This document shows positions 17,625 to 29,953 of a stretch of DNA of 64,000 nt, one piece after another (position 1 is the stretch's first letter; the number at the start of each line of letters is the position of its first letter). The notes beneath the pieces were generated by a model. The model saw only the letters and a list, made by a program, of their open reading frames with translations, made no database searches and had not been told where the DNA came from. Origin of the DNA: Mycobacterium sp. ITM-2016-00316. GTDB taxonomy: Bacteria; Actinomycetota; Actinomycetes; Mycobacteriales; Mycobacteriaceae. The position numbers were made by a program, and so were the translations under genes. Location of the stretch: assembly GCF_002968335.2 (NCBI RefSeq), contig NZ_CP134398.1, positions 1,054,001-1,118,000 on the forward strand. Direction: 5' to 3'.

Positions 17625-18334
17625 CCCGCCTGCTGACCGCGACTCGACTCGAACTGATGCTGCAGTACCGGCAGAAGTTCCTGCACGCGGGTGTGTTCTC
17701 CGGGCTCATCTGGCTCGCCGTGCTGCTCCCGATGCCCCACGATCTGCGTCCGGTCGCCGAGCCCTACGTGCTGGCCGGCGATATCGCGATCATCGGCTTC
17801 TTCTTCATCGGTGGTTCGGTGTTCTTCGACAAGCACGAGCGCACCCTGGGCGCACTCCTGTCGACGCCGCTGCGGTTCTGGGAGTATCTGAGCGCCAAAC
17901 TCGCTGTACTGAGTGCGATTTCACTACTGGTCGCGGTGATCGTGGTGACCGCCGCAGACGGGCTCGCCTATCGGCCGGTGCCGTTGGTCTCCGGTGTGCT
18001 GCTCGGCACCCTGCTGATGCTGATCGTCGGGTTCATCACCTCGCTGCCCTTCGCCGCGGTCACCGACTGGTTCCTGGCCGCCACCATCCCGTTGGCGGTC
18101 ATGCTGGTGCCGCCGGTCATCCACTATTCGGGCTTGTGGCCGAACCCGGTGCTCTACGTGTTCCCGATGCAGGGGCCGATGCTGCTGCTGGGTGCTGCGT
18201 TCGATCAGGTGGATCTGACCGGCTGGCAGCTGCTCTATGCGGTGGCCTATCCCGTGCTGTGCATGGTCGTGCTGTGGCGTGCCGCCCACACGTTGTTCGA
18301 CCACTACGTGACGGAAAGGGCGGGCGTGCTGTGA
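17621..18334 (+). CDS. ABC transporter permease (first membrane subunit)
   Basis: 237 residues with about six hydrophobic helices and no signal peptide. The segment VFFDKHERTLGALLSTPLRFWEYLSAK is the conserved ABC-2 cytosolic coupling loop. Start overlaps the ATPase stop by 4 nt. Position equals Rv2687c. Confidence 0.9.
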   Translation: MTRLLTATRLELMLQYRQKFLHAGVFSGLIWLAVLLPMPHDLRPVAEPYVLAGDIAIIGFFFIGGSVFFDKHERTLGALLSTPLRFWEYLSAKLAVLSAISLLVAVIVVTAADGLAYRPVPLVSGVLLGTLLMLIVGFITSLPFAAVTDWFLAATIPLAVMLVPPVIHYSGLWPNPVLYVFPMQGPMLLLGAAFDQVDLTGWQLLYAVAYPVLCMVVLWRAAHTLFDHYVTERAGVL

Positions 18335-19077
18335 CGGTCCCCTCCGCTCGTGCGCTGGCGGCCTTCGGCCGCAACGACCTTCGCGGCACCTACCGCGATC
18401 CGCTGCTGGTCATGCTGGTGCTCGCCCCGGTCATCTGGACAACATGCGTTGCGGTGCTCACACCGATGTTCACCGATATGCTGGCCGCCCGCCGGCAGTT
18501 CGACCTGGTGCCGTACTACCCGTTGATTCTGACGGGGTTTCTGCTGCTCACCAGCATCATCATCGCCGGCGGAATGGCAGCGTTCCTGGTGCTCGAGGAG
18601 ATGGACGCCGGTACGCTGACAGCGCTGCGGGTGGCACCGGTGTCGCTGTCGACGTTCTTCGGGTACCGCGCGGCCACGGTCATGCTGGTCACCACCGTCT
18701 ACGTGGTGGCCACGATGTCGTTGAGCGGGATTCTGGAACCGGGCCTGATCCCGGTGCTCATACCGATCGGGATGCTCGCCGGATTGTCCGCCGTGGTGAC
18801 CTTGCTGCTCATCGTCGCGGTGGCGGGCAACAAGATTCAGGGTATCGCGATGATGCGGGCGCTCGGTATGTTGATCGCCGGTCTGCCGTGCCTGCCCTGG
18901 TTCATCGACTCGGCCTGGAACCTGGCTTTCGGTGTGCTGCCGCCCTACTGGGCGGCCAAGGCGTTCTGGGTCGCCAGCGAGCAGGGCACCTGGTGGCCGT
19001 ATCTTGTCTTCGGCGCGTTGTACAACCTGGCAGTCGCCTGGCCGCTGTTCCGCCGTTTCGTTGCCAAGAACACCTGA
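18331..19077 (+). CDS. ABC transporter permease (second membrane subunit)
   Basis: 248 residues from a GTG that overlaps the preceding stop (GTGA). Six predicted helices; the loop LEEMDAGTLTALRVAPVSLSTFFGYRA is the ABC-2 signature region. Upstream in-frame extension to 18136 would run through the first permease gene and is rejected. Position equals Rv2686c. Together the three genes form a complete heterodimeric exporter. Confidence 0.9.
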   Translation: MTVPSARALAAFGRNDLRGTYRDPLLVMLVLAPVIWTTCVAVLTPMFTDMLAARRQFDLVPYYPLILTGFLLLTSIIIAGGMAAFLVLEEMDAGTLTALRVAPVSLSTFFGYRAATVMLVTTVYVVATMSLSGILEPGLIPVLIPIGMLAGLSAVVTLLLIVAVAGNKIQGIAMMRALGMLIAGLPCLPWFIDSAWNLAFGVLPPYWAAKAFWVASEQGTWWPYLVFGALYNLAVAWPLFRRFVAKNT

Positions 19078-19090
19078 GAACTGTTGGCAG

Positions 19091-19733
<643 letters not shown>

Positions 19734-20021
19734 CTACTTCTTGAGTCCCAGCGGACCCGCCAGTTCGGTCAGCGTCGGGATCAGCTTGTCCCAACCGCCC
19801 AGTACCTGAATGGCCACATGATCTGCGCCGGCCTCCAGATGCTGGTGCAGTCGCGCCGCGACGGCATCAGCATCGCCGTGCGCCACCACCGCGTCGATCA
19901 ACCGGTCGCTGCCCGGCTTGGCGATGTCGTCCTCGGTGAAGCCGAGCCGGCGCCAGTTGTTCAGGTAGTTGCTCAGGTTCAGATAGAAGTCGACCGCCCC
20001 GCGACCGACCTCGCGGGCCTC
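19734..20021 (-). pseudogene. Luciferase-like oxidoreductase remnant (C-terminal ~95 codons)
   Basis: Encodes the same C-terminus (AREVGRGAVDFYLNLSNY to GPLGLKK) as the intact oxidoreductase at 25390-26241. The homology stops at about 20021, exactly where the stop codon of the AfsR-like gene lies (20020-20022). An open frame continues upstream to 20150, but that part is a shadow of the AfsR-like gene. Confidence 0.85.
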
Positions 20022-22959
20022 AGGCGTGCATCGCCGCTCGTCGGTCCAACAGTGGCGTCCAGACGTGCTCACCGGTTGCCTTGGCCGCGACCCGAGCGGA
20101 CTGCAGGGTCTTGTGCGCCGTCGCCGGATTCCGCTGCAGGCGTTCGGCATCGGAGATCAGCGCGAGGTACAGGGGGCGGAAGATGCGGGTGCCGTCCTGG
20201 CAATGGACTGCCAGCGCCGCTCGCATATCGGCCACGGTGTCCGCCTCGTCGCCGTCGAGTGCGCGTGCCCACCGCCCGATGATGTGCGCGGACGCACCGA
20301 GTTGCTGCAGACCTGATGCGTCGAGTTCGGCGGCCAGTTCGGCGGCGCGCGCGCCGACGTCGTCGACCACACCGGTCATGGGCGCCAATTGGAGCTCGCT
20401 GGTGGCCACGATTGCGGTGCCGAAGGTGTCGTTGCGCTCACGTCCGAGTGCCCGGCCGGCGTCGATCGACGCCATCGCGGCGCTCTCGTCACCATCCAGG
20501 CCGTGTGCCCACGCGGCCAGGGCATGGCCTCGGACGTCGAACGCGAGTAGCGCGCCGACCCTGCGCCAATCCGGGGGCGGCAGCTGCTCGCACAGCATCG
20601 AGGTCTCGGCCAGGCAGGCGTCGAGGTCACCGGCCATGAAAGCCGCCAGCGCACGCAGGTAATGCCCTGCAGATCCGGCGACGGCATCGCCGGTGGAGCG
20701 GTACGCGGCGACGAGCCCGTCGGCGAGGGCCGCGGACTCCCGGTATCGGCCGGCGCCTGCTCGTGCCAGCGCCTGTAGCGCCACACTCGCAGTGAAGTCC
20801 CCCGTGCGGTGGCCGATGTCGAACGCTCTCCGCAAGGCTTCGTTGACCGCGTCCGATGTCTGACCGTCGAGTACGGCGTGCGCGGCGGCGCGGTGCAGCC
20901 ACAGCGTGGACTCCCGCGCCGCGCGATCGTCGCCGACCGGCAGGCGGGTGCAGACCTCCAGGCCTCGGGTGGCCAGCAGCAGACTGTCCCGGTAGGCGCC
21001 GGGCCCGGAGTTCCCGAGCATGGCGGCCTCGATGACGTCGAGCGCGACGGTAGCCTCCAGTTGGTCACCGGCCCGCCAGGCATGATCGGCCGCCTCGGTC
21101 AGCTCATCCGGTGTCTGTGCGCCCGCCGCGTAGGACACCGCGATGCGTGCATGGCGGCGCGCCTTATCGGTGCCCGCGGTCTGGGCGGACACGGCGTCGC
21201 GCACGATGCCGTGCGCGAACCGGTACCAGCCCGGGCGGTGGTCCTGTGCGACCAGCATCCCCGCGTCGACCGCGGATTCCAGGGCTGCCGCCACGCCCCC
21301 GATTTCGCTGACCGCGCCCAGTCGTTCTGTGCTGAAAGCGATTCCGATCATCGCCGCCGAGGCGAGTGCGGACCGGGTGTCGGCAGGCAGAGCGGCTGTG
21401 CGCCGGCGGACCAGTCCGAGGACGGCCGCGGGGACGCGGTCGTGCGGAATGTCGTCGGTGGTTGCGTCCAATGCGTCCTCATCATGCAGAAACCGGACCA
21501 GTTCCTGGATATAGAACGGATTCCCGCCGGTGCGCTCCAGCAAGGCGGTGATGAATCGAACTGTCGGGATCGTCCCGGTGAGCCGGCGCACGAGGTCGCC
21601 TGCGGCATCGGCGTCGAGGCCGCGGATGTGCCACGTGGTCACGTCGGTGCGCGCGAAGAGTCGCTGGAACTCCTCGACCTCCCAAGGTCCGTCCGGACCG
21701 GGGTGCTGCCAGGTGATCACCACGTGCAGCGGGTGGCGCGGCAGGGCTGTGGCGATGACATCCAGCACGGCGCACGTCATGGAATCGGCGCGGTGAAGGT
21801 CGTCGAGCACGATGACAGTCGGAGCGATCACGGTGGCCAACACCGCTTCGGCGGTGTCGATCACCGCCTGATCGTCACCGAGGGTCGTGGTGTCCGCGGT
21901 GAGACCATCGAGGGAGCGCAGCACCCGGGTCCAGGTCCACAACACCGGGGTGGCGATCTCGGTGTTGTGCCCCGCCCACGCCGTGGTCATGCCGAGGCGG
22001 GCGGCCAGATCCACCGCGGCCGAAGCCAAGGTGGTCTTGCCGATGCCGCTTTCCCCGATCAGCACGGTCATGCCACCGTGACCGCGGACAGCGGTGTCCG
22101 CCACGGCCCGTTGCAGTCCATCCAGCTCGCGCCGCCGGCCCACCGGTGCCTGTGCTTGGGTCGCCGGGTTGGCCTCGGCCTGCGTCCTGGCCTGGGCGCC
22201 GGGCACATCGTCGCGGATCTGTTGCGCGATCCGGCGTAGCGCTGCACTGGGCGCCACTCGCAGTTCCTGCTCCAGCAGGTCGCGGATCCGGTCGTAATGC
22301 CGCAGTGCCTCGGCACGCCTCCCGCAGCGGTGCAGAGCCACCATGAGGTGACCCCACAGCGATTCGCGCAGCGGGTTCGACGCCACAGCTGCGGTCAGCC
22401 CATCCACCAATTCTGCTGCGCCGCCGCGCAACAACGCGGATGCGTAGCGGATGTCATCGGCGTCTGCCCGCACCCCCTGGAGTCGGTGAACCTCGACCCC
22501 GGCGTAGGAGAAGCCGGCGACATCGGCCAGCGGTTGCCCACCCCACAGCGTGACCGCCTGAGCCATGGTGGCCTCGGCGGCATCGGGCCGTCCGTCCTTC
22601 GCCAGGCGGCGACCCGCCTCCACCAACTGCTCGAACTCGGCACTGTCCAACCGGTCCTCACCCAGCACCAGGCGGTACCCGCGGCCCGCCGTGGTCAGCC
22701 GCGGGTTGTCGTCGACGGCCAGGACACGGCGCAGGTTGGCGACGTAGGACCGCAAGGATGAGAGGGGTTTGGGCGGAGGTGCGTCATCCCAGACCCGGTA
22801 GACGATGGTGTCCACGTCCACCACCCGATCGGCGTCGACGAGCAATCCTGTCAGCACCGCCCGCTGGCGCAGCCCACCGAGATCCAGCGGTTCGCCGTGC
22901 CAAAGTGCGGCAACGGGACCGAATAGGCGGTACTCGAGCAATCCGTCCCCCTCGACCAA
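20020..22959 (-). CDS. AfsR/SARP-type transcriptional regulator with AAA ATPase domain
   Basis: 979 residues. Residues 5-100 form an OmpR-like DNA-binding domain (GLRQRAVLTGLLVDADRVV...SSLRSYVANLRRVL), followed by a bacterial transcriptional activation domain (about 105-250, AVTLWGGQPLADV, RCGRRAEALRHYDRIRDLL). A STAND/AAA domain has Walker A GESGIGKTTL near residue 305 and Walker B VIVLDDLHRAD. The C-terminal half is TPR-like helical repeats. Such proteins switch on secondary metabolism or morphology genes in actinomycetes. The gene ends precisely at the edge of the duplicated segment, so its native C-terminus may be altered. Divergent from the LpqN-like lipoprotein. Confidence 0.88.
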   Translation of the reverse strand: MVEGDGLLEYRLFGPVAALWHGEPLDLGGLRQRAVLTGLLVDADRVVDVDTIVYRVWDDAPPPKPLSSLRSYVANLRRVLAVDDNPRLTTAGRGYRLVLGEDRLDSAEFEQLVEAGRRLAKDGRPDAAEATMAQAVTLWGGQPLADVAGFSYAGVEVHRLQGVRADADDIRYASALLRGGAAELVDGLTAAVASNPLRESLWGHLMVALHRCGRRAEALRHYDRIRDLLEQELRVAPSAALRRIAQQIRDDVPGAQARTQAEANPATQAQAPVGRRRELDGLQRAVADTAVRGHGGMTVLIGESGIGKTTLASAAVDLAARLGMTTAWAGHNTEIATPVLWTWTRVLRSLDGLTADTTTLGDDQAVIDTAEAVLATVIAPTVIVLDDLHRADSMTCAVLDVIATALPRHPLHVVITWQHPGPDGPWEVEEFQRLFARTDVTTWHIRGLDADAAGDLVRRLTGTIPTVRFITALLERTGGNPFYIQELVRFLHDEDALDATTDDIPHDRVPAAVLGLVRRRTAALPADTRSALASAAMIGIAFSTERLGAVSEIGGVAAALESAVDAGMLVAQDHRPGWYRFAHGIVRDAVSAQTAGTDKARRHARIAVSYAAGAQTPDELTEAADHAWRAGDQLEATVALDVIEAAMLGNSGPGAYRDSLLLATRGLEVCTRLPVGDDRAARESTLWLHRAAAHAVLDGQTSDAVNEALRRAFDIGHRTGDFTASVALQALARAGAGRYRESAALADGLVAAYRSTGDAVAGSAGHYLRALAAFMAGDLDACLAETSMLCEQLPPPDWRRVGALLAFDVRGHALAAWAHGLDGDESAAMASIDAGRALGRERNDTFGTAIVATSELQLAPMTGVVDDVGARAAELAAELDASGLQQLGASAHIIGRWARALDGDEADTVADMRAALAVHCQDGTRIFRPLYLALISDAERLQRNPATAHKTLQSARVAAKATGEHVWTPLLDRRAAMHA

Positions 22960-23061
22960 GTCGTGCCGATCATTTCAGACAGCCGGCCACCGCGCTTCCA
23001 ATCACTTTCCAACCGTTCCCGGTTACCGTCGCGCCGCGATTCGACGACGACGGGAGACGAT

Positions 23062-23763
23062 ATGGCAAAGCCGATCAACGGGCGGGTTCTGGTGGCCGCC
23101 GCTGTGCTGACGGGAGCGGTACTGACCGGGTGCGGTTCTGGCGACACGGCGTCGTCATCATCCTCTGCGTCGGCGCAGACGTCGGAGCCGACGTCCTCTG
23201 CCGCGCCGGATACTGCGACCAGCGCCACGGCAACGGCGTCCAGCGTGAATTACACGGTTGCCGACTACCTGCGTGACAACGGCATCACCCAGACGCCGGT
23301 CGTCCGTGGCGATGCCGGTGCACCCGACATCAACCTGCCGATGCCGGCGGGCTGGCGCGATGTCGGCGCGGACACCCCCGAGGACGCCTGGGGCGCGATT
23401 GTTCTGGACGATCCCGCCGTTGCCGATCCACCGGCGATCATCGCTCGGGTCGCCAGACTGACCGGCAACGTCGATGCGGCGAAGATCCTCGAACTGGCTC
23501 CCAATGCGGTGCGCAAGCAGCCCGGATTCGAAGGGCCGGACGCAGGCACCCCGTCCGAACTCGCCGGGTTCGAGGCGGCTCAGATCGCCGGCACCGTCCA
23601 GGCGGACGGCGCCGCGATGTTCGTCGCACGCAAGACGGCGGTGATTCCGGCTGCGGACGCGGTCTACCTGCTGGCACTCGACGCCCAGGGCACGCCGGAA
23701 CATGCGCCTGCGTTGACGGAGGCGATGTCGGTGATCGACGCCGACACCACCATCGAACCCTGA
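23062..23763 (+). CDS. LpqN/LpqT-like lipoprotein
   Basis: 233 residues from an ATG with GGGAGA four nt upstream. Signal peptide with lipobox LTGC (Cys24), then a Ser/Thr/Ala-rich linker (27-60) and a domain starting VNYTVADYLRDNGITQTPV and containing LPMPAGW, typical of the mycobacterial LpqN family. The role is unknown; LpqN in Mtb is an envelope lipoprotein. Located between the AfsR-like gene and rmlC, inside the interval bounded by the direct repeats. Confidence 0.85.
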   Translation: MAKPINGRVLVAAAVLTGAVLTGCGSGDTASSSSSASAQTSEPTSSAAPDTATSATATASSVNYTVADYLRDNGITQTPVVRGDAGAPDINLPMPAGWRDVGADTPEDAWGAIVLDDPAVADPPAIIARVARLTGNVDAAKILELAPNAVRKQPGFEGPDAGTPSELAGFEAAQIAGTVQADGAAMFVARKTAVIPAADAVYLLALDAQGTPEHAPALTEAMSVIDADTTIEP

Positions 23764-23779
23764 GCGGGCCGGTTTCCGG

Positions 23780-25677
<1,898 letters not shown>

Positions 25678-26266
25678 GTCCGCATTGGTGTTGAGCACCA
25701 CCTTGTGCTCGGGGGCCAGGAAGACGGTGTTGCCGATCAGATTGTGGGCCTGGCCGGTGTGCTGGGGGGTGGTCAGGTACGGATGGGCGCCCGCGCTGCG
25801 GGCGGCCGCCAGCTTGAGCACCTTGGGCCCGAGCGCGGCGATCACCCGTCGGCTGGTCGGCACCTTCTGGGCGTCCAGCGCATCGAGATACTCGACGAGC
25901 ACGTCATAGGGTTTGCGGTACTCCTCGGTGTGCTCGGGGTGACCGATGCCGATCCCGAGCAGGAATCGGCCGGGGAAGGCCTTTTCCACCCGGTGGTAGG
26001 CCTGCGCGACCTCCTCGGCATCGGCCGTCCACACGTTGACGATGCCGGTGGCCACCTGCAGATTTTCGGTGGCCTCCAGCAGCGGCTCGACATAGTTCAG
26101 GTCGCCCTTGGGCGAACCGCCGATCCACAGCGCGCCGTAGCCGAGCTTTTCGATCTCGGCAGCCTGCTCGGGCTTGGGGACACCGAACGTCCAGACGCCG
26201 TAGCGGCCGAGGTCGGGCTTGAGCGTGACAGCGTCGGTCATGTGTTGTCCTTCGTTCCGGGTCTCG

Positions 26267-27112
26267 TTACTGCAGGCCGAGCGGGCCGGCCAGTTCTGCG
26301 AGCGCAGGCACCAGCTTGTCAGTACCCGTCAACACCTGAACCGGAACGTGGTCGGCGCCGGCGCCGAGATGTTCGTGCAGGCGTGCGGCGATCGCGTCGG
26401 CCGTGCCGTGGGCAACGACCGCGTCGACCAGTGCGTCGCTGCCGGGCTTGGCGACATCGGCATCGGTGAAGCCGAGCCGCTTCCAGTTGTTCAGGTAGTT
26501 GGCGAGGTTCAGATAGATCTCCAGCGCGTTGCGGCCCACCGCGCGTGCCTTGGCGGCGTCGGTCGTGAGAACCACCTTGTGTTCCGGGGCGAGGAAGGCG
26601 TCGGGTCCGATGAGCTCGCGGGCTGTACGGGTGTGCTCGGGGGTGGTGAGGTACGGGTGGGCGCCGGCGCTGCGCCGCGCCGCGAGTTTGAGTACCTGCG
26701 GGCCGAGCGCGGCCACCACGATGCGGTCCTTCGGCACCCCGTGCTGAGCCAGCTCGCCGAGGTAATCGGCGAGCGCGTCGTAGGGCTTCTTGTACTCGGT
26801 GTGCGCCTCGGGGTGGCCGACGCCGATGCCGAGCAGGAACCGGCCCGGGTACTCCTTCTCGATGCGGTGGAAGGATTCGGCGACCGGGGCGGCCGCCGCG
26901 GTCCAGATGTTGACGATGCCGGTGGCCAGCTGGAGGGAATCGGTGGCGCCGAGGATCGGCTCGATCCATTCCAGCTCGGCAGGCGGTGAGCCGCCGGCCC
27001 AGATCGCGCCGTAGCCCAGGCCTTCGATATCGCGGAGTTGCGCACGCGAAAGCTGCTGCCACTGGCTGTAGTGACCGAATACGCCGAACCTGCCCAAGTT
27101 TGGTTTGCTCAT
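26267..27112 (-). CDS. Luciferase-like (probable F420-dependent) oxidoreductase, paralogue
   Basis: 281 residues from MSKPNLGRFGVFGHYSQW; an ATG 33 bp earlier is in frame but gives a non-homologous start. Same motifs as the neighbour (LGYGAIWAGGSPPAELEWIEP, YPGRFLLGIGVGHPEAHTEYKKPYDALADYL), and similar over the whole length. 25 bp separate the two genes, so they are probably one operon with rmlB-rmlC. Confidence 0.88.
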   Translation of the reverse strand: MSKPNLGRFGVFGHYSQWQQLSRAQLRDIEGLGYGAIWAGGSPPAELEWIEPILGATDSLQLATGIVNIWTAAAAPVAESFHRIEKEYPGRFLLGIGVGHPEAHTEYKKPYDALADYLGELAQHGVPKDRIVVAALGPQVLKLAARRSAGAHPYLTTPEHTRTARELIGPDAFLAPEHKVVLTTDAAKARAVGRNALEIYLNLANYLNNWKRLGFTDADVAKPGSDALVDAVVAHGTADAIAARLHEHLGAGADHVPVQVLTGTDKLVPALAELAGPLGLQ

Positions 27113-27171
27113 GGTCGGGTCAACCGCGGTCGAACCCGTGCGCATTCCGATCCGCGCAGATTGATCGCCAA

Positions 27172-28677
27172 CTATTCGGTGCCGGCGGCCGAGAGTTCAC
27201 CCGGAGTCGGCGTGACCGGTGCGGGCGCCACCAGCGGCAGGCACACGGCGAACCGGGTGTCCCCGGGCTTGCTCTGCACCGAGATGTTGCCGCCGTGCTT
27301 TTCCACCACGATCCGCCAGGCCAGGTCGAGGCCGAGGCCGGTGCCCTCACCGAAGGGCTTGGTGGTGAAGAACGGGGTGAAGATGCGTTCGATGACATCC
27401 TCGGGGATTCCCGGGCCGTCATCGCAGATCTCCACCCGGATCATCTGCTCGTTCTCCCGCGCGGTGCGGATGGTCAGCGTGCCGTGGCCCTGCATCGCCT
27501 GGATCGCGTTGTCGATGATGTTGGTCCACACCTGGTTGAGATCGCCTGGGTAGCACTGCAATTCGGGCAGTGTCTTGTCCAGGTCCTTGACGATGGACAC
27601 CGGCCTGCCCTTGCCGGGCCCGCCGATCTTGTCGCCGAACATCATGATGGTGCTGCGCAGCAGCTCGTGTACGTCGGCGCTGCCGTAGGCGCCGCGGTCC
27701 ATCTGCGAGTACTGCTTGGCGCCGGCCAGCAGCGCCGAGGTCCGCTTGCTGGCCTCGGCGATCTCGTTCATCCGCAGCTCGTTGTCGATGGTGTATTTCA
27801 GCCACCCGATGGCACCTTGCAGTGACGCGGTGGCGTCGACATCGTCGACGGAGGTGAGGACCTTTTCCAACCAGTCGGTGTCCAGGCCCGCCTCGACGAA
27901 TGTCGGCGCGTAATCCCAGGCGCCGATGATGTCGTGGTCCTCCAGCCAGTCGCCGATCGCGTCCTCGCGGTCCGAGGCCTCCAGCGCGGAGAGCTCGACG
28001 TCCCGGTTCTTGGCGACCTGCTCGGCCACGTCGTCCTGGATGCGGACCAGGACCCGCAGCGCTTCGGGGCTGAATTTTCCGTCCGCGAGCATCGACAGCT
28101 TGTGCCGCATCTTGCCGACCGTCTCGCGCAGATCCGAGACGGCGCGCGCCGTCGCGGCGGCCGGGTTGTTGAGCTGGTGGGTCAGGCCCGCCGTGATGGT
28201 GCCCAGCGCCAGCAACTTCTCGCGCTGCCCGATGATCTGGCTCTGGCGCCGGCCGCCGACCAGCTGGCCTTCCATCAGGTGCACCGCCATCGGGAACTGT
28301 TGGCGCATGAACTCGGCGAAGGTGTCGGCCTGCAGCACGAACACCCGTGATCTGGTGACCAGCCGCACCGAGGCCTGGTAGAGCTGCTCCTCGCCGGGGA
28401 TGTAGGCCGACCACGCACCGAAGTACACGCCGCGCTGGGAGGTGCGGTTGGTCTGGATGTCGACGCCGCCGGAGCGCTTCGACATGACCAGCTCACCGTC
28501 GATCAACACGTAGAAGCAGGTCGCCGATTCGCCCTCGACCACGAGCGGACCCGCCGGGAAATACTGGATGTGGCCGGCTTCGCAGAGGATGTCCAGCTGC
28601 TCATCGGAGAGATGCTCGAAGAGGAACAGTGTGCGCAACTCGTCGCGCACACACTCTTCACCGTTCTGTGCGCCCAT
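27172..28677 (-). CDS. Soluble sensor histidine kinase with N-terminal cNMP-binding domain
   Basis: 501 residues without membrane helices. Residues 15-130 form a cyclic-nucleotide-binding beta-roll (FPAGPLVVEGESATCFYVLIDGELVMSKR), though the usual phosphate-binding arginine motif is not clear (GVYFGAWSAY is seen in its place). Kinase core: phospho-acceptor His167 in LGTITAGLTHQLNNPAAA, then N-box NQVWTNIIDNAIQAM, G1 DDGPGIP and G2 GEGTGLGLDLAW. Lies just downstream of the receiver/flavoprotein gene, so the three parts probably form one signalling unit. Confidence 0.9.
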   Translation of the reverse strand: MGAQNGEECVRDELRTLFLFEHLSDEQLDILCEAGHIQYFPAGPLVVEGESATCFYVLIDGELVMSKRSGGVDIQTNRTSQRGVYFGAWSAYIPGEEQLYQASVRLVTRSRVFVLQADTFAEFMRQQFPMAVHLMEGQLVGGRRQSQIIGQREKLLALGTITAGLTHQLNNPAAATARAVSDLRETVGKMRHKLSMLADGKFSPEALRVLVRIQDDVAEQVAKNRDVELSALEASDREDAIGDWLEDHDIIGAWDYAPTFVEAGLDTDWLEKVLTSVDDVDATASLQGAIGWLKYTIDNELRMNEIAEASKRTSALLAGAKQYSQMDRGAYGSADVHELLRSTIMMFGDKIGGPGKGRPVSIVKDLDKTLPELQCYPGDLNQVWTNIIDNAIQAMQGHGTLTIRTARENEQMIRVEICDDGPGIPEDVIERIFTPFFTTKPFGEGTGLGLDLAWRIVVEKHGGNISVQSKPGDTRFAVCLPLVAPAPVTPTPGELSAAGTE

Positions 28678-28690
28678 TGTTCGCGTCCTC

Positions 28691-29953
28691 TCAGGCTTCC
28701 GCCAGATACCTGTGCACCAACATCACTGCCATCGAGCCCTCGCCGACCGCGGCGGCCACCCGCTTGGCGGACTCCGACCGCACGTCCCCGGCGACGAAGA
28801 CGCCGGGGACGCTCGTCTCCAGGTGATGCGGCGGCCGGTCCAGCGTCCAGCCGACCTTGTCGCGGAGATCCGGCCCCGACAATATGAAGCCGTTGTCGTC
28901 GCGGGCTATTCCCGCCTCCTCCAGCCATTCCGTGCGGGGGGTGGCCCCGATGAAACAACACATCCGGTTGCACGCCACGGGTTCGGTTTCGCCGGTCCGC
29001 TTGTCGAGGAGCACCAGCCCGGACAGGAAACCGTCGCCCGGGGTGATGTCGACGACCTCGGTGCACGTCCTGACCTTGATGTTGTCGGTCCGGTTGATGC
29101 GATCGACGAGGTACTGCGACATCCCGGCCTCCAGCGATGAGCCGCGGATCAGCATGGTGACCGACTTGGCCGTCTGCGACATGTACATCGCGGCCTGGCC
29201 CGCCGAGTTCGCGCCGCCGACGATGTAGACATCCTCGCCCGCACATTCGTTGTTGTCGGCCACGGACGCGCCGTAGTAGACACCCCGGCCGATGTAGTTG
29301 TCCCCGGGGGCGTCGGGATTCTCCCAGCATCCGGTGATCTCCAGCTGGCGGTAGTCGACGCCGGTGGCCAGGATCACCGCGCGGGCGCCGATGGTCTGGT
29401 CATCGTTGAGGTGGACGGTGTGGGCCGCACCGATACCCCCGGTCTTGAGCCGGCCGGCCTCCTGCGTCGTGATGACCTCGGCGCCGAAGCGCTCGGCCTG
29501 CCGCCGGGCGGTCGTCGTCAGCACGGCGCCCGCGACGCCGTTTTCGAAGCCGAGGTAGTTCTCGATCTTCGAGCTGCGGCCGGCCTGGCCACCGGTGGTG
29601 GCCTTCTCGATGAGGACGGTCTTGAGGCCTTCGGAAGCGCCGTATACCGCGGCGGCCAGGCCGGCGGGGCCGCCGCCGATCACCGCGAGGTCGTACATGT
29701 CCAGCTGCGGACTGGTGGACAACCCGAGCAGCGCGGCCAGTTCCGCGTCGCTGGGCGCGACCATCGTGTGGCCCTTCTCGGTGATGACCACCGGAAGGAC
29801 GCTGTCATCGAGGCCGGCGGCCTGGAGCAGTTGCTGGCCCTTGGGCTCGTCTGCGTTCACGCTTCGGAACGAGTACTCGTTGCGGGCCAGGAACTGGCGC
29901 ACCTCCCAGGACCGGTCGTTGTACCGGTGACCGATGACCTTGGTGTACGGCAT
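28691..29953 (-). CDS. Thioredoxin-reductase-like flavoprotein (3' part of a frameshifted receiver fusion)
   Basis: 420 residues if begun at MPYTKVIGHR. Residues 1-80 have a glutaredoxin/thioredoxin-like fold pattern without CxxC. From residue 88: FAD site VIGGGPAGLAAAVYG, GGQAGRSSKIENYLGF, NADPH site YIVGGANSAGQAA, and C-terminal GVFVAGDVR. In place of the redox CxxC of thioredoxin reductases there is GVYYGASVADNN, so disulphide reductase activity is unlikely. The frame continues upstream as EEWRSVGDRG, exactly what would follow the receiver ORF if one base were added near 29983. Homologues are single proteins of receiver plus flavoprotein. Confidence 0.85.
   Translation of the reverse strand: MPYTKVIGHRYNDRSWEVRQFLARNEYSFRSVNADEPKGQQLLQAAGLDDSVLPVVITEKGHTMVAPSDAELAALLGLSTSPQLDMYDLAVIGGGPAGLAAAVYGASEGLKTVLIEKATTGGQAGRSSKIENYLGFENGVAGAVLTTTARRQAERFGAEVITTQEAGRLKTGGIGAAHTVHLNDDQTIGARAVILATGVDYRQLEITGCWENPDAPGDNYIGRGVYYGASVADNNECAGEDVYIVGGANSAGQAAMYMSQTAKSVTMLIRGSSLEAGMSQYLVDRINRTDNIKVRTCTEVVDITPGDGFLSGLVLLDKRTGETEPVACNRMCCFIGATPRTEWLEEAGIARDDNGFILSGPDLRDKVGWTLDRPPHHLETSVPGVFVAGDVRSESAKRVAAAVGEGSMAVMLVHRYLAEA

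Noticed and set aside
20809..22239. Long plus-strand open frame antisense to the AfsR-like gene
   Set aside because: Low-complexity Gly/Arg/His-rich translation without motifs; shadow of the real gene.
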